The notes beneath the pieces are model-generated. The model made no database searches. It was not told the DNA's origin and worked only from the letters and a program-made list of their open reading frames with translations. A DNA stretch of 64,000 bases from Marinobacter sp. MDS2 (GTDB taxonomy: Bacteria; Pseudomonadota; Gammaproteobacteria; Pseudomonadales; Oleiphilaceae), in contig NZ_JAVAJF010000001.1 in NCBI RefSeq assembly GCF_030718085.1, positions 1,116,001 through 1,180,000 on the forward strand. Reading direction: 5' to 3'. Every line of letters begins with the position of its first letter. Position 1 is the stretch's first letter. This document shows positions 35,517 through 45,945 of the stretch, in pieces. Both the position numbers and the translations under genes were made by a program.

Positions 35517-36545
35517 TCAGGGTTTGCTTAGCCACGCCTGGCTGACATTCAGCATTCGGTTGGCGAAGCCCCATTCGTTATCAAACCAGCACAGCACCTT
35601 TACCATGGTGCCGCCGGTGACTCTTGTCTGCCCGCCATCAACCACGCCAGAATGGGAATCGTGGTTGAAATCCGAGCTCGCCAGCAACTCGTCAGTGTAG
35701 TCGAGGATGCCCGCCAGCGGCCCTTCGGCAGCGGTTTTCAATGTTTGGTTCACGGCTGCCACATCGGTGCTTTCGCGCACATTGACCACCATGTCGATGG
35801 CCGACACGTTGAGTGTGGGCACACGGATTGCCACAGAGCTGAAACGGCCTTCCATGTGTGGCATTAACCGCTCGATACCGCGGGCTAACCCGGTATCAAC
35901 GGGCACCATGTTGTGCAGTGCGCTTCGGGTGCGGCGCAAATCCTTATGGTGATAGGCATCAATCACGGGTTGGTCGTTCATCGCGGCATGAATGGTGGTG
36001 GTACTGCCCTGCTCCACGCCAAAGGCATCGTCCAGTACTTTGATCACTGGCACCAGGCAATTGGTGGTGCAGGAACCGGCCGCCACAATCACGTCGTCTT
36101 GGGTTAGCGCCTGATCGTTGATGCCGTATACCACGGTGCGGTCTACATCGGCCTCGCCCGGCTGGGAGAACAGCAAACGCTTGGCCCCCGACGCGATATG
36201 CTTTTCTGCGGTCGCACGATCGGTAAAGGCGCCGGAGCATTCGAGCACCAAGTCCACATCCAGCAAGCGCCAAGGCAAATCTTCCGGGTCCGGGTGGCGC
36301 AGCACTCGGATGCGGTCGCCGTTCACGATCAGGTCATCACCTTCCACCGCCACCTTTCCGTTTAGCCGCCCGTGGGTGGAATCGTATTTGGTCAGGTGGG
36401 CAATGGTGTCGATGTCCGACAACTCGTTAATCGCGACCACCTGCAGGTGGTCGCGAAAGCCGTTCTCATACAATGCCCGCAACACGCACTGGCCGATGCG
36501 GCCGTACCCGTTGATAGCAATCCGATAAGGCTTTGAGTTGCTCAT
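35517..36545 (-). CDS. epd: Erythrose-4-phosphate dehydrogenase (GapA-like)
   Basis: A 342-residue member of the GAPDH family. The NAD site INGYGRIGQCVLRALYENG, the catalytic cysteine near 159 (GSCTTNCLVPVIKVLDDAFG) and His186 (TTIHAAMNDQ) are visible. Features such as VVAINELSDIDTIAHLTKYDSTHGR, DAYHHKDLRRTRSA and DFNHDSHSGVVDGGQTRV place it nearer E. coli Epd, which starts PLP synthesis, than GapA. The residue before Ser-Cys is Gly where Epd/GapA usually have Ala. It starts at ATG 36545, overlapping the tkt stop by one base. Confidence 0.85.
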   Translation of the reverse strand: MSNSKPYRIAINGYGRIGQCVLRALYENGFRDHLQVVAINELSDIDTIAHLTKYDSTHGRLNGKVAVEGDDLIVNGDRIRVLRHPDPEDLPWRLLDVDLVLECSGAFTDRATAEKHIASGAKRLLFSQPGEADVDRTVVYGINDQALTQDDVIVAAGSCTTNCLVPVIKVLDDAFGVEQGSTTTIHAAMNDQPVIDAYHHKDLRRTRSALHNMVPVDTGLARGIERLMPHMEGRFSSVAIRVPTLNVSAIDMVVNVRESTDVAAVNQTLKTAAEGPLAGILDYTDELLASSDFNHDSHSGVVDGGQTRVTGGTMVKVLCWFDNEWGFANRMLNVSQAWLSKP

Positions 36546-38545
36546 CAAGCGTCCAGCAGTTCAGCAGCCACTTCCAGGATGTTTTCAGCGGTGAAGCCGA
36601 ATTCCTTGAACAGCTCACCGGCCGGCGCAGACTCACCAAAGGTGGTCATGCCTACAACCCGGCCGTCCAGACCAACGTACTTGTACCAGTAGTCAGCGAT
36701 GCTGGCTTCGATCGCAATGCGGTTGGTCACTTCCAGCGGCAGAACTTGCTGCTTGTACTCAGCACTCTGGGCATCGAATACGTCGGTAGACGGCATGGAC
36801 ACTACACGTACGGCTTTACCCTGCTCTCGCAGTTTGCCGGCAACGTCTTGCGCCAGACCGACTTCGGAGCCGGTGGCAATCAGGATCAGCTCAGGCGTGC
36901 CTTCGCTGTCGGACAATACGTAGCCACCTTTGGCAACGTTCGCCAGCTGCTCGGCATCACGATCCTGATGCGGCAGACCTTGGCGGGAGAACACCATGGC
37001 CGTGGGGCCATCGTTACGCTCCAGGGCAGATTTCCAGGCGACTGCAGATTCAACGGCATCAGCCGGGCGCCACGTGCTCATATTCGGTGTGGTGCGCAGG
37101 CTGGCCAGCTGTTCAATCGGCTGGTGCGTGGGGCCGTCTTCGCCCAGACCGATAGAGTCGTGGGTGAATACGAAGATGGAGCGCTGCTTCATCAGTGCTG
37201 CCATGCGCACGGCGTTACGGCAGTATTCCATGAAGATCAGGAAGGTAGCACCGTAGGGAACAAAGCCGCCGTGCAGAGCCATACCGTTCATGATCGCCGC
37301 CATGCCGAACTCGCGTACACCGTAATAGATGTAGTTGCCGGAGGCGTCGTCTTTGGTCACGCCTTTACAGCCAGACCAGATGGTCAGGTTGGAGCCGGCC
37401 AGGTCGGCAGAGCCGCCCATCAGTTCCGGCAGCAACGGGCCGTAAGCGTTCAGGGCATTCTGGGAAGCCTTACGGGACGCGATGGTGTCGCCCTTGTCCT
37501 GGCATTCCTGGATGTAGGCTTGCGCTTTTTCAGCGAAATCAGCAGGCAGCTCACCGGCCATACGGCGCTTGAACTCGGCTGCCAGTTCCGGCTCGGCTTT
37601 TTCGTAGGCGGCAAACTTGTCTTCCCAAGCTTGCTGAGCCGCAGCGCCTTTTTCTTTGGCATCCCAGGCGGCATAGATGTCGTCAGGCACTTCAAACGCG
37701 CCGTGCTGCCAGCCCAGAGCTTCGCGGGTCAGAACGATTTCGTCGTCACCCAACGGAGCACCGTGGCAATCTTCTTTACCTTGCTTGTTCGGGGAACCGA
37801 AGCCGATGATGGTCTTGCAGCAGATCAGAGTTGGCTGTTCGGTGTTTGCGCGGGCCGCTTCAACGGCAGCACGGATGGCGTCGGCGTCGTGGCCGTCAAC
37901 GTTCGGAATAACCTGCCAGCCGTAGGACTCAAAACGCTGCGGAGTATTGTCGGTGAACCAGCCTTCCACTTCGCCGTCGATGGAAATGCCGTTGTCATCG
38001 TAGAAAAACACCAGTTTGCCCAAGCCCAAAGTACCGGCCAGTGACGCCACTTCGTGAGAAATGCCTTCCATCAGGCAGCCGTCGCCCAAGAATGCATAGG
38101 TGTAGTGATCAACAATCTCGTGACCCGGACGGTTGAACTGGGCTGCCATCGCTTTTTCCGCCAGCGCAAAACCAACGGCGTTCGCAATACCCTGACCCAG
38201 CGGGCCAGTGGTAGTTTCTACACCCGGGGTGTAGCCGTACTCAGGGTGCCCCGGTGTTTTCGAATGCAGCTGACGGAAGTTCTTGATGTCATCAATCGAT
38301 ACGTCGTACCCACTCAGGTGCAGCAAGGAATACTGCAGCATGGAGCCATGGCCGTTAGACAAGATAAAGCGATCACGGTTAGCCCATTGCGGGTTAGCCG
38401 GGTTATGGCTCAGGTAATCGTTCCACAGTACCTCGGCGATATCTGCCATTCCCATGGGCGCACCCGGGTGGCCGGATTTGGCTTTCTGAACCGCATCCAT
38501 GCTCAGCGCGCGTATGGCGTTGGCGAGATCTTTACGAGACGGCAT
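36545..38545 (-). CDS. tkt: Transketolase
   Basis: Thiamine-diphosphate enzyme of the pentose phosphate pathway, 666 residues. The N-terminal [41 protein letters not shown] and the ThDP/Mg motif [22 protein letters not shown] (about 152-188) are typical. The central pyrimidine-domain stretch [27 protein letters not shown] is also present. It is the first gene of the operon with epd, pgk and fba. ATG at 38545 has GGAGAA upstream. Confidence 0.96.
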   Translation of the reverse strand: MPSRKDLANAIRALSMDAVQKAKSGHPGAPMGMADIAEVLWNDYLSHNPANPQWANRDRFILSNGHGSMLQYSLLHLSGYDVSIDDIKNFRQLHSKTPGHPEYGYTPGVETTTGPLGQGIANAVGFALAEKAMAAQFNRPGHEIVDHYTYAFLGDGCLMEGISHEVASLAGTLGLGKLVFFYDDNGISIDGEVEGWFTDNTPQRFESYGWQVIPNVDGHDADAIRAAVEAARANTEQPTLICCKTIIGFGSPNKQGKEDCHGAPLGDDEIVLTREALGWQHGAFEVPDDIYAAWDAKEKGAAAQQAWEDKFAAYEKAEPELAAEFKRRMAGELPADFAEKAQAYIQECQDKGDTIASRKASQNALNAYGPLLPELMGGSADLAGSNLTIWSGCKGVTKDDASGNYIYYGVREFGMAAIMNGMALHGGFVPYGATFLIFMEYCRNAVRMAALMKQRSIFVFTHDSIGLGEDGPTHQPIEQLASLRTTPNMSTWRPADAVESAVAWKSALERNDGPTAMVFSRQGLPHQDRDAEQLANVAKGGYVLSDSEGTPELILIATGSEVGLAQDVAGKLREQGKAVRVVSMPSTDVFDAQSAEYKQQVLPLEVTNRIAIEASIADYWYKYVGLDGRVVGMTTFGESAPAGELFKEFGFTAENILEVAAELLDA

Positions 38546-38664
38546 TGACAATTCTCCAGTGTTTATCAGGACAAGACTTCAAGCTGCAAAAACTGCTCAA
38601 AAAGAAGGCGCGTATTTTCGCCGATTAGGGTATCCGGGGGCAAATTTCAAACAAGAATAAATCT

Positions 38665-38684
38665 ATATCAAAAAAATTTGATAT
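38665..38684. promoter_or_regulatory. 20-bp palindrome before the SahR-like gene
   Basis: ATATCAAAAAAATTTGATAT has 8-bp inverted arms (ATATCAAA/TTTGATAT). It lies 42 bases upstream of the regulator gene, in the divergent gap to tkt. A 20-bp relative with the same arm spacing lies before metK. Confidence 0.7.
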
Positions 38685-38726
38685 GCCTATTGATCGATCA
38701 ACCGAACCCCCCTAAACTCTTTCGCC

Positions 38727-39728
38727 ATGACATCACTCAACACGCACGCCCCCGAAACCTCATCCGTAGAGGCTCTGGCACCGATCTTCAAAGCAAGCGG
38801 GGATCCTTTACGCCTTGAGATCCTACGGGTGCTGCGCCGGGACACCTTTGGTGTGCTTGAGCTAAGCCAACTGTTTGATATGCGCCAGTCCGGCATGAGC
38901 CACCACCTGAAGGTGATGCACAAAGCGGGCTTGCTGGAACCCCAGCGCGAAGGGAACGCAATTTTTTACCGCCGCCCGCTGCATCTGGACAGCGTAAAAC
39001 TGGCGGACCAGGCCATTCGGCAGATTTTTGAAACGGTAGACCGGATCCCGCTGCCCATCGCGCTTAGCGAAAAAATTGAGGCGATTCGGGCGCAGAGAGC
39101 GGAGCAGTCGCAGGCGTTTTTCTCACGCCACTCCGCACAGTTCCGGGAACAGCAGGAATTGATTGCCGCGTTTGACCTGTACGCCGACCCGACGGCGGAG
39201 TTGATTCGCAAACGAGTGAGCCAACAGAACTGGCAAAGCGTATTGGAGATTGGGCCGGGCGAAGGTGGTTTTCTGCCTGTTTTATCAGAGCTTTTCGAAC
39301 ACGTGGTGGGTTTAGACAACAGCAAAGACATGCTCGCCAAGGCTACCCGGACGTGCATTGAAGATCGGCTGAACAACGTTGACTTGATTGAAGGCGTAAC
39401 CGACACCGTGCTGGCCAGCGGCGATGCGTTTGACCTGATTGTTGCCAACATGGTGCTGCACCATGTTCCTAGTCCGGCGGACATATTCCTCGATGCCGCG
39501 GCCCTGATGAACAATGGCGGCTGTTTCATCATCAGTGATCTGTGCAGTCACGATCAGGACTGGGCAAAAGAAAACTGCGGCGACCTCTGGCTAGGCTTCG
39601 AGCCTGAAGAGCTGACCGCCTGGGCGGCAGATGCCGGCCTGAACGCGGGAGAGCAGCTGTTTATTGGCCTGAGAAACGGTTTTCAGATTCAGGTTCGGGA
39701 GTTCTGGAAAACGGCCAAAAGAGCCTGA
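38727..39728 (+). CDS. ArsR-type regulator fused to a SAM-dependent methyltransferase domain (SahR-like)
   Basis: A 333-residue fusion. The N-terminal ArsR winged helix (about 14-95; FKASGDPLRLEILRVLRRDTFGVLELSQLFDMRQSGMSHHLKVMHKAGLLEPQREGN) is joined to a class I methyltransferase fold (about 130-325; VLEIGPGEGGFLPVLSE, VVGLDNSKDML, DLIVANMVLHHVP). Proteins of this layout next to metK-ahcY-metF are known as SahR, repressors that respond to S-adenosylhomocysteine. The methyltransferase fold is then the ligand sensor. Matching palindromes before this gene and metK support autoregulation and control of the methyl cycle. Confidence 0.87.
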   Translation: MTSLNTHAPETSSVEALAPIFKASGDPLRLEILRVLRRDTFGVLELSQLFDMRQSGMSHHLKVMHKAGLLEPQREGNAIFYRRPLHLDSVKLADQAIRQIFETVDRIPLPIALSEKIEAIRAQRAEQSQAFFSRHSAQFREQQELIAAFDLYADPTAELIRKRVSQQNWQSVLEIGPGEGGFLPVLSELFEHVVGLDNSKDMLAKATRTCIEDRLNNVDLIEGVTDTVLASGDAFDLIVANMVLHHVPSPADIFLDAAALMNNGGCFIISDLCSHDQDWAKENCGDLWLGFEPEELTAWAADAGLNAGEQLFIGLRNGFQIQVREFWKTAKRA

Positions 39729-39747
39729 AACCCACGCAGATCACGGA

Positions 39748-39767
39748 ATATCTAAAAAAATTGATAT
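39748..39767. promoter_or_regulatory. 20-bp palindrome at the metK promoter
   Basis: ATATCTAAAAAAATTGATAT differs by few bases from the palindrome at 38665-38684 and keeps the ATATC/GATAT arms and 20-bp span. Its right arm contains TTGATA (39761-39766), which with TACTTA about 16 bp downstream could be the metK promoter. A bound repressor would then block RNA polymerase. Confidence 0.7.
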
Positions 39768-39871
39768 AGAAGTAGGTAGTAATACTTACACCCCGAAAAC
39801 ATAAAAAGAGCCGGTAGGTCATCCCTGGCAGTGCCGGTACGAATTTGACAACGCTCACAGAGGACACACGT

Positions 39872-41062
39872 ATGTCTGACTACAACATCTTTACCTCCGA
39901 ATCGGTCTCCGAAGGCCACCCGGACAAACTGGCGGATCAAATCTCTGATGCGGTCCTGGACACCATCCTGACTGACGACCCGCACGCCCGCGTTGCCTGT
40001 GAAACCATGGTAAAGACCGGTGTTGCCATTGTCGGCGGTGAAATCACCACCAGCGCCTGGGTTGATCTGGAAGATCTGGTTCGTGGCGTGATCAAAGACA
40101 TCGGCTACACCTCTTCAGACGTTGGCTTCGACGGCGACACCTGTGGCGTGATCAACATCATCGGTAAACAGTCCGTCGAAATTGCCCAAGGCGTTGACCG
40201 CCAGAAGCCGGAAGATCAAGGCGCCGGCGACCAAGGCCTGATGTTCGGCTACGCCAGCAACGAAACCGATGTACTGATGCCAGCACCGATCACCTTCTCG
40301 CACCGTCTGGTTCAGCGCCAGGCCGAAGCCCGCAAGAGCGGCCTGCTGCCGTGGCTGCGCCCGGATGCAAAGAGCCAGGTCACCTGCCGCTACGAAAACG
40401 GCCAAGTGGTCGGTATTGATGCCATCGTACTGTCTACTCAGCACGACCCGGACGTCAGCCAGGCAGACCTGAAAGAAGCGGTGATGGAACTGATCGTCAA
40501 GCACACTCTGCCAGCAGAGCTGCTGCACAAAGATACCCAGTTCCACATCAACCCGACTGGCAAATTCGTTATCGGCGGCCCGGTGGGCGATTGTGGTCTG
40601 ACCGGCCGTAAAATCATCGTAGACACCTACGGCGGCATGGCTCGCCACGGTGGCGGCGCGTTCTCTGGCAAAGACCCCTCGAAGGTTGACCGTTCTGCCG
40701 CTTACGCCGGCCGCTACGTTGCCAAGAACATCGTTGCTGCGGGCCTGGCCGATAAATGCGAAATTCAGGTGTCCTACGCCATCGGTGTGGCACAGCCAAC
40801 ATCTATCTCGCTGAACACCTTCGGCACCGGCAAGCTCAGCGATGAGAAAATCGTTGATCTGGTACGCGCGCACTTCGACCTGCGCCCCTATGCCATCACC
40901 AACATGCTCGACCTGCTGCACCCGATGTACCGGGAAACCGCAGCCTACGGCCACTTTGGTCGTGACCCCTACGAAATGACCGTTGGCGGCAAAACCTTCA
41001 CCGCCTTCCCGTGGGAAAAGACCGACCGGGCTGCTGCACTTAAAGACGCTGCCGGCATCTAA
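39872..41062 (+). CDS. metK: S-adenosylmethionine synthetase
   Basis: Makes SAM from methionine and ATP, 396 residues. Signature motifs are [22 protein letters not shown] at the start, the hexapeptide-like [12 protein letters not shown] (about 119-130), and [19 protein letters not shown] (about 259-277). ATG at 39872 is supported by AGAGGA upstream; an in-frame start at 39845 adds nine residues not found in the family. It heads the metK-ahcY-metF series. Confidence 0.97.
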   Translation: MSDYNIFTSESVSEGHPDKLADQISDAVLDTILTDDPHARVACETMVKTGVAIVGGEITTSAWVDLEDLVRGVIKDIGYTSSDVGFDGDTCGVINIIGKQSVEIAQGVDRQKPEDQGAGDQGLMFGYASNETDVLMPAPITFSHRLVQRQAEARKSGLLPWLRPDAKSQVTCRYENGQVVGIDAIVLSTQHDPDVSQADLKEAVMELIVKHTLPAELLHKDTQFHINPTGKFVIGGPVGDCGLTGRKIIVDTYGGMARHGGGAFSGKDPSKVDRSAAYAGRYVAKNIVAAGLADKCEIQVSYAIGVAQPTSISLNTFGTGKLSDEKIVDLVRAHFDLRPYAITNMLDLLHPMYRETAAYGHFGRDPYEMTVGGKTFTAFPWEKTDRAAALKDAAGI

Positions 41063-41122
41063 ACCATATTCAGGCGCATGAACAACCTCATGCGCCTAAA
41101 CAGAACTAACCGGAGAACACCT

Positions 41123-42496
41123 ATGAGCAACTTCGACGACTACAAAGTACGCGATATTGCCCTCGCCGATTGGGGCCGCAAAGAAGTCCAGATCGCCGAA
41201 GGCGAAATGCCCGCACTGATGAAGCTGCGCGAAAAGTACAAAGCCGAGCAGCCGCTGAAAGGCGCCAACATCATGGGCTGCATCCACATGACCATCCAGA
41301 CCGCCGTGCTGATCGAAACACTGGTCGAGCTGGGCGCGAACGTGCGCTGGTCTTCGTGCAACATTTTCTCTACCCAGGACCAAGCCGCTGCGGCCATCGC
41401 TGCGCAAGGCATTCCTGTTTTCGCCTGGAAAGGTGAAACCGACGAAGAATACGAATGGTGCCTGCACAAGACCGTTGGCGCAGACGTAGACGGCTGGGAA
41501 CCCAACATGATCCTGGACGACGGCGGCGACCTGACCGAACTGCTGCATAAAGAATACCCGCAGATCATCGCTAACTGCCACGGCGTCACCGAAGAAACCA
41601 CCACCGGCGTTCACCGCCTGCAGGAAATGCTACGCGACGGCACCCTGAAGATCCCGGCGATCAACGTGAACGATTCCGTGACCAAATCCAAGAATGACAA
41701 CAAGTACGGCTGCCGCCACAGCCTGAACGATGCCATCAAGCGCGCCACCGACCACCTGCTGTCTGGCAAGAAAGCGCTGGTTATCGGCTACGGCGACGTA
41801 GGTAAAGGCTCTGCCCTGTCGCTTCGTCAGGAAGGCATGATCGTTAAAGTGACCGAAGCGGACCCAATCTGCGCCATGCAGGCCTGCATGGACGGTTTCG
41901 AAGTAGTTTCTCCGTACATCGACGGCATCAACACCGGCACTGAGCAAGGCATCAATGCCGACTTGCTGGGCAACACCGACTTGCTGGTGACCACCACCGG
42001 TAACGTCAACGTGTGCGACGCCAACATGCTGAAAGCCCTGAAGAGCGGCGCCGTGGTTTGTAACATCGGCCACTTCGACAACGAAATCGACACCGCATAC
42101 ATGCGCAAGAACTGGGAGTGGGACGAGGTTAAACCGCAGGTACACCTGATCTACCGCGACAAGGCCACCAACGACCACCTGATTCTGCTGTCCGAAGGCC
42201 GCCTGGTGAACCTGGGCAACGCAACCGGTCACCCGTCACGGATCATGGACGGCTCCTTCGCCAACCAGGTGCTGGCTCAGATGTACTTGTTCGAGCGCAA
42301 GTTTGCCGACCTGCCAGAAGAAGCCAAAGCCAAAGGCGTTTATGTTCAGGTACTGCCCAAGCAGCTGGACGAAGAAGTGGCTCGCGCCATGGTTGAAGGC
42401 TTCGGTGGCGTGATCACCAAGATGACTCCGGATCAGGCCAAGTACATCGGCGTGCCGGTCGAAGGCCCGTACAAGCCGGAAACTTACAGGTACTAA
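41123..42496 (+). CDS. ahcY: Adenosylhomocysteinase
   Basis: NAD-dependent enzyme that splits S-adenosylhomocysteine into adenosine and homocysteine, 457 residues. Visible motifs are [60 protein letters not shown] and the NAD site [12 protein letters not shown], with the C-terminal [11 protein letters not shown] at 41123 follows CGGAGA. No SAH riboswitch-like structure was recognised in the short gap after metK, in keeping with protein-based (SahR) control. Confidence 0.97.
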   Translation: MSNFDDYKVRDIALADWGRKEVQIAEGEMPALMKLREKYKAEQPLKGANIMGCIHMTIQTAVLIETLVELGANVRWSSCNIFSTQDQAAAAIAAQGIPVFAWKGETDEEYEWCLHKTVGADVDGWEPNMILDDGGDLTELLHKEYPQIIANCHGVTEETTTGVHRLQEMLRDGTLKIPAINVNDSVTKSKNDNKYGCRHSLNDAIKRATDHLLSGKKALVIGYGDVGKGSALSLRQEGMIVKVTEADPICAMQACMDGFEVVSPYIDGINTGTEQGINADLLGNTDLLVTTTGNVNVCDANMLKALKSGAVVCNIGHFDNEIDTAYMRKNWEWDEVKPQVHLIYRDKATNDHLILLSEGRLVNLGNATGHPSRIMDGSFANQVLAQMYLFERKFADLPEEAKAKGVYVQVLPKQLDEEVARAMVEGFGGVITKMTPDQAKYIGVPVEGPYKPETYRY

Positions 42497-42508
42497 GCGG
42501 ACAGAATC

Positions 42509-43378
42509 ATGCAATCCCAAAAACAATTCAAACGTCGCTTCAGCTTCGAGTTTTTCCCGCCCAAAACAGAGGCGGGCAAAGAAAAACTTCAGGTTGTTCG
42601 CGATCAGCTCGCCGAGGTGAATCCGGATTTTTTCTCGGTCACCTTCGGTGCCGGCGGCTCAACCCGTGACCGCACGATTGAAACGGTGCTGAACCTGCAT
42701 CAACAGGGCATCTCTACAGCTCCACACCTGTCCTGCGTCGGCGGAAGCCGCGCAGAGATCAGTGAGCTGCTGGACGAGTATAAAGCGAACGGCATTAACC
42801 GAATCGTGGCCCTGCGAGGCGACCTGCCATCCGGCATGGGCGCTTCCGGTGAGCTGCGCTACGCCAACGAGCTGGTCGAGTTCATTCGGGAACACAGCGG
42901 CGATCACTTCAACCTCGAAGTGGCCGCTTACCCGGAGTTCCACCCGCAGGCTCGCAGCGCGGAAGATGATCTGAAAAACTTTGCCCGCAAGGTACAGGCT
43001 GGCGCCAACAGTGCGATCACCCAGTACTTCTTTAACGCGGACAGCTACTTCTACTTCATCGACCGTCTGGAGAAGATGAACATCACCATTCCGGTGGTGC
43101 CGGGCATCATGCCCATCGTCAACTTCTCCAGCCTGGTGCGTTTCTCCGACATGTGCGGCGCGGAAATCCCGCGCTGGATCCGCAAGCAGCTGGAAGCCTA
43201 CGGGGATGACACCGTCAGCATCCGCAAATTCGGTGAAGAAGTGGTGACCCGCATGTGCGAAGACCTGCTTAAAGCCGGCGCACCCGGGCTGCACTTCTAC
43301 ACCCTGAACCAGACCGAACCCAGCCTTTCGATCTGGAAGAACCTGGGTATTACAGACCGGGAAAAGATCTCCTTCTGA
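42509..43378 (+). CDS. metF: 5,10-methylenetetrahydrofolate reductase
   Basis: FAD enzyme reducing methylene-THF to methyl-THF, which supplies the methyl group for methionine. The 289 residues carry FEFFPPKTEAGKEKL with the catalytic Glu near residue 12, FFSVTFGAGGSTRDRT, APHLSCVGGSR, NRIVALRGDLPSG and ITQYFFNADSYFYFIDR. It lies 12 bases after ahcY and closes the methyl cycle encoded here. Confidence 0.96.
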   Translation: MQSQKQFKRRFSFEFFPPKTEAGKEKLQVVRDQLAEVNPDFFSVTFGAGGSTRDRTIETVLNLHQQGISTAPHLSCVGGSRAEISELLDEYKANGINRIVALRGDLPSGMGASGELRYANELVEFIREHSGDHFNLEVAAYPEFHPQARSAEDDLKNFARKVQAGANSAITQYFFNADSYFYFIDRLEKMNITIPVVPGIMPIVNFSSLVRFSDMCGAEIPRWIRKQLEAYGDDTVSIRKFGEEVVTRMCEDLLKAGAPGLHFYTLNQTEPSLSIWKNLGITDREKISF

Positions 43379-43390
43379 TCTTTCCGCGAT

Positions 43391-43424
43391 CAACTCTCTC
43401 CCGTCCCGGGAGGGAGTTTTTCTT
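43391..43424 (+). terminator. Terminator after metF
   Basis: AACTCTCTCCCG pairs imperfectly with CGGGAGGGAGTT around a short loop and is followed by TTTTTC. It ends the metK-ahcY-metF block. Confidence 0.85.
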
Positions 43425-43594
43425 GTTAAGCCTGCCGATTAATCGCCCCTGATCACCTGAAACTCCTCGTTTTTTAGGCTAGAGTGTCTCTGATGCAGTC
43501 CCATTAACGTTCCCGTGAGACACAGTCACAACCCTGTGTCATCGTGGTCTGCCTTACCGGGCAGCAGGAACCATAACAAGACTTAGGAGAAAGC

Positions 43595-44350
43595 ATGAGC
43601 ACCAAATGGCTAAAAACACTGGGTGCCGGCCTGGCACTTTCCGTAGCCGCAACGTCGGTCAGTGCAGAAACCCTTCGCGTGGTCACCGACCCCAGTTTCG
43701 TTCCATTTGAAATGATGGATCAGGAAACCGGCGAAATGATCGGTTTCGATATGGAGATCATTGCCGCGGTTGCCGAACGGGCAGGCTTTGACTACGACCT
43801 CAACACCATGGACTTCAACGGCATTATCCCCGCCCTGCAAACGGGCAACGTAGACATCGCCATCGCCGGGATTACCATTACCGAAGAGCGTGGTGAGATC
43901 GTTGATTTCTCCGATCCCTATTACGATTCCGGCCTCCGCATTCTGGTCCGCACCGGCTCCGACATGGACGAGATGTCGGATCTTGAAGGCAAGAAAATCG
44001 GCTCCAAAATCGGCAGTACCAGTTACGACTACCTGATGAAATCCCTCGAAGACGATGACGGCGTTACCCCGTACCCGGGCAGCTCCGATATGTACATGGC
44101 GCTGATGTCTCGTGCCATCGACGCTGTTTTTTATGACGCACCGAACGTCGGCTACTTTGCCAGCACCAAAGGCAAGGGCAAGGTCGAAGTCGTTGGCCCT
44201 CTGTACGAAGGTCAGCAGTACGGCATTGCTCTGAAGAAAGGCAGCAAGTGGGTTGGCCCTGTCAACGAAGCGCTGGCCGAAATCAAAGAAGACGGCACCT
44301 ACAAAACCATTTACGAAAAATGGTTCGGGCCGATGCCTGAAGACCAATAA
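43595..44350 (+). CDS. Polar amino acid ABC transporter substrate-binding protein
   Basis: A 251-residue periplasmic protein of the family 3 (GlnH/ArtI-like) type. The signal peptide ends near residue 24 (SVSA before ETLRVV). Family motifs are VTDPSFVPFEMMDQETGEMIGFDMEIIAAVAERAG and DIAIAGITITEERGEIVDFSDPYYDSG. It is probably specific for a polar or acidic amino acid such as glutamine or glutamate. It is followed by its permease and ATPase. Confidence 0.93.
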   Translation: MSTKWLKTLGAGLALSVAATSVSAETLRVVTDPSFVPFEMMDQETGEMIGFDMEIIAAVAERAGFDYDLNTMDFNGIIPALQTGNVDIAIAGITITEERGEIVDFSDPYYDSGLRILVRTGSDMDEMSDLEGKKIGSKIGSTSYDYLMKSLEDDDGVTPYPGSSDMYMALMSRAIDAVFYDAPNVGYFASTKGKGKVEVVGPLYEGQQYGIALKKGSKWVGPVNEALAEIKEDGTYKTIYEKWFGPMPEDQ

Positions 44351-44421
44351 ACCTCCACGCGCTCCGGTCAGGGCGCACGATGCCCTGACCGGTTCCTCCC
44401 AACCCAACGGAGACACACACT

Positions 44422-45093
44422 GTGGAATTCCAGTTTCAATTTGACTGGCAGGCAGCGATACATGCCATCCCCTATCTCGCCAAGGGCATTCCCTACACCC
44501 TGATGATTTCCTTCGGTGGCCTTGCCATCGGTTTTATCCTGGGCATTATTTTCGGTTTGCTCAGCATCAACAAAAAATGGTTTCTGCGCTGGCCGGCCAC
44601 CGCTTACATCGAAATATTTCGCGGCACGCCCATTCTCGTACAGGTACTTTTTATCTTCTATGGCTTACCCGATTTGGTCGGCGGCCCCATTGACCCGCTC
44701 ACAGCCGGTATCGCCGCGATTGCTTTGAACTCCGGGGCGTATATTTCGGAAGTCGTTCGTGGCGGCGTACAGTCCATTGCCAAGGGCCAAAGCGAAGCGG
44801 GCTTGTCTTTGGGTTTGTCCCGCACACAAACATTCTGGTCAATCATCTGGCCGCAGGCTTTCCGGCGCATGATTCCGCCGCTCGGCAACCAGGCCATCGT
44901 GAGCATCAAGGACACCTCCCTGTTCTCGGTCATCGGTGTCGGCGAACTGGTTCGTCAAGGCCAGGTTTACATAGCCAACACCTTTACCGCCTTTGAGGTG
45001 TATTTCGTGGTGGCGCTGATGTACTTGGCGATTACCTTGTCCTTGTCTCTGGTTCTGCGGCTGATGGAACGCCGCGGCCTTGCATCCGTCTGA
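44422..45093 (+). CDS. Polar amino acid ABC transporter permease
   Basis: A 223-residue HisM/GlnP-type membrane protein with about five hydrophobic segments. The EAA coupling loop is visible ([34 protein letters not shown]), and [18 protein letters not shown] is a family hallmark. Only one permease gene is present, so it likely acts as a homodimer. The start is GTG, preceded by CGGAGA. Confidence 0.93.
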   Translation: MEFQFQFDWQAAIHAIPYLAKGIPYTLMISFGGLAIGFILGIIFGLLSINKKWFLRWPATAYIEIFRGTPILVQVLFIFYGLPDLVGGPIDPLTAGIAAIALNSGAYISEVVRGGVQSIAKGQSEAGLSLGLSRTQTFWSIIWPQAFRRMIPPLGNQAIVSIKDTSLFSVIGVGELVRQGQVYIANTFTAFEVYFVVALMYLAITLSLSLVLRLMERRGLASV

Positions 45094-45106
45094 AGGAATT
45101 CGAACC

Positions 45107-45853
45107 ATGACTCAGATTGTAACGATGAAGGGCATGAACAAGTATTTCGGCAAATTGCATGTCCTGAAAGATATCGACCTGACCGTTGAACAGGGTGAAG
45201 TGGTGGTGATCATCGGTGCCAGTGGCTCCGGCAAATCCACCCTGATCCGCTGCGTGAACGGTCTGGAAGAATATGAATCCGGCACCCTGAGTGTCGATAA
45301 TCAAGACCTGGCCCCAAAGGGCGGTAACCAGAAAACACTGGCAGAGATCCGCAAAGAAGTGGGCATGGTGTTCCAGCAGTTCAATCTGTTCCCTCACCTG
45401 ACCGTGAGGAAGAACATTATGCTGGCACCGATGAAAGTGAAAAACACCTCGCAGGTTGTGGCCAACGCCACCGCAGAGCGGCTTTTGGAGCGGGTGGGCA
45501 TCGGCAACCAGGCCGACAAGTACCCCAGCCAGCTTTCGGGCGGACAGCAACAACGGGTCGCCATTGCCCGCGCATTGGCGATGGAACCCAGGCTGATGTT
45601 GTTTGACGAGCCAACCTCTGCGCTGGATCCGGAAATGATTGGTGAAGTTCTGGACGTTATGCGGGAGCTGGCCAAAGAAGGCATGACCATGATGGTGGTC
45701 ACCCACGAAATGGGCTTTGCTCGCGAAGTGGCCGACCGGGTTATTTACATTCACGAAGGGCAGATTGTCGAAGAAGGCAAACCCTCGGACGTGTTCGATA
45801 ATCCGCAAAACGAGAGAACACAAGCGTTTCTGTCTCGGGTTCTGGCTCACTAG
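45107..45853 (+). CDS. Polar amino acid ABC transporter ATP-binding protein
   Basis: A 248-residue GlnQ-type ATPase. Walker A is GASGSGKST (about 38-46), the signature [19 protein letters not shown] (about 144-162) and Walker [15 protein letters not shown]; the H-loop histidine is in [12 protein letters not shown] at 45107 is preferred because it follows AAGGAATT; the longer frame overlaps the permease end. Confidence 0.94.
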   Translation: MTQIVTMKGMNKYFGKLHVLKDIDLTVEQGEVVVIIGASGSGKSTLIRCVNGLEEYESGTLSVDNQDLAPKGGNQKTLAEIRKEVGMVFQQFNLFPHLTVRKNIMLAPMKVKNTSQVVANATAERLLERVGIGNQADKYPSQLSGGQQQRVAIARALAMEPRLMLFDEPTSALDPEMIGEVLDVMRELAKEGMTMMVVTHEMGFAREVADRVIYIHEGQIVEEGKPSDVFDNPQNERTQAFLSRVLAH

Positions 45854-45876
45854 CGAACTGCGTCTAACCTCATTCC

Positions 45877-45920
45877 CCCCGATTTCAGCCGGCCGTGAGA
45901 CCGCCCGAAATCGGGGTTTC
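45877..45920 (+). terminator. Terminator after the amino acid transporter operon
   Basis: CCCCGATTTC (45877-45886) pairs with GAAATCGGGG (45907-45916) around a 20-base loop, followed by TTTC. The short U tract suggests modest efficiency. Confidence 0.65.
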
Positions 45921-45945
45921 TGCATCAAAAGGATTGTTTTCAACC

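Noticed and set aside
36533..38044. 503-residue plus-strand open frame across tkt
   Set aside because: Antisense to transketolase, which is conserved along its whole length; the product has no domain.
41063..41122. SAH riboswitch before ahcY
   Set aside because: The gap after metK is only 60 bases and no riboswitch-like pairing was found; a SahR-like protein offers the control instead.
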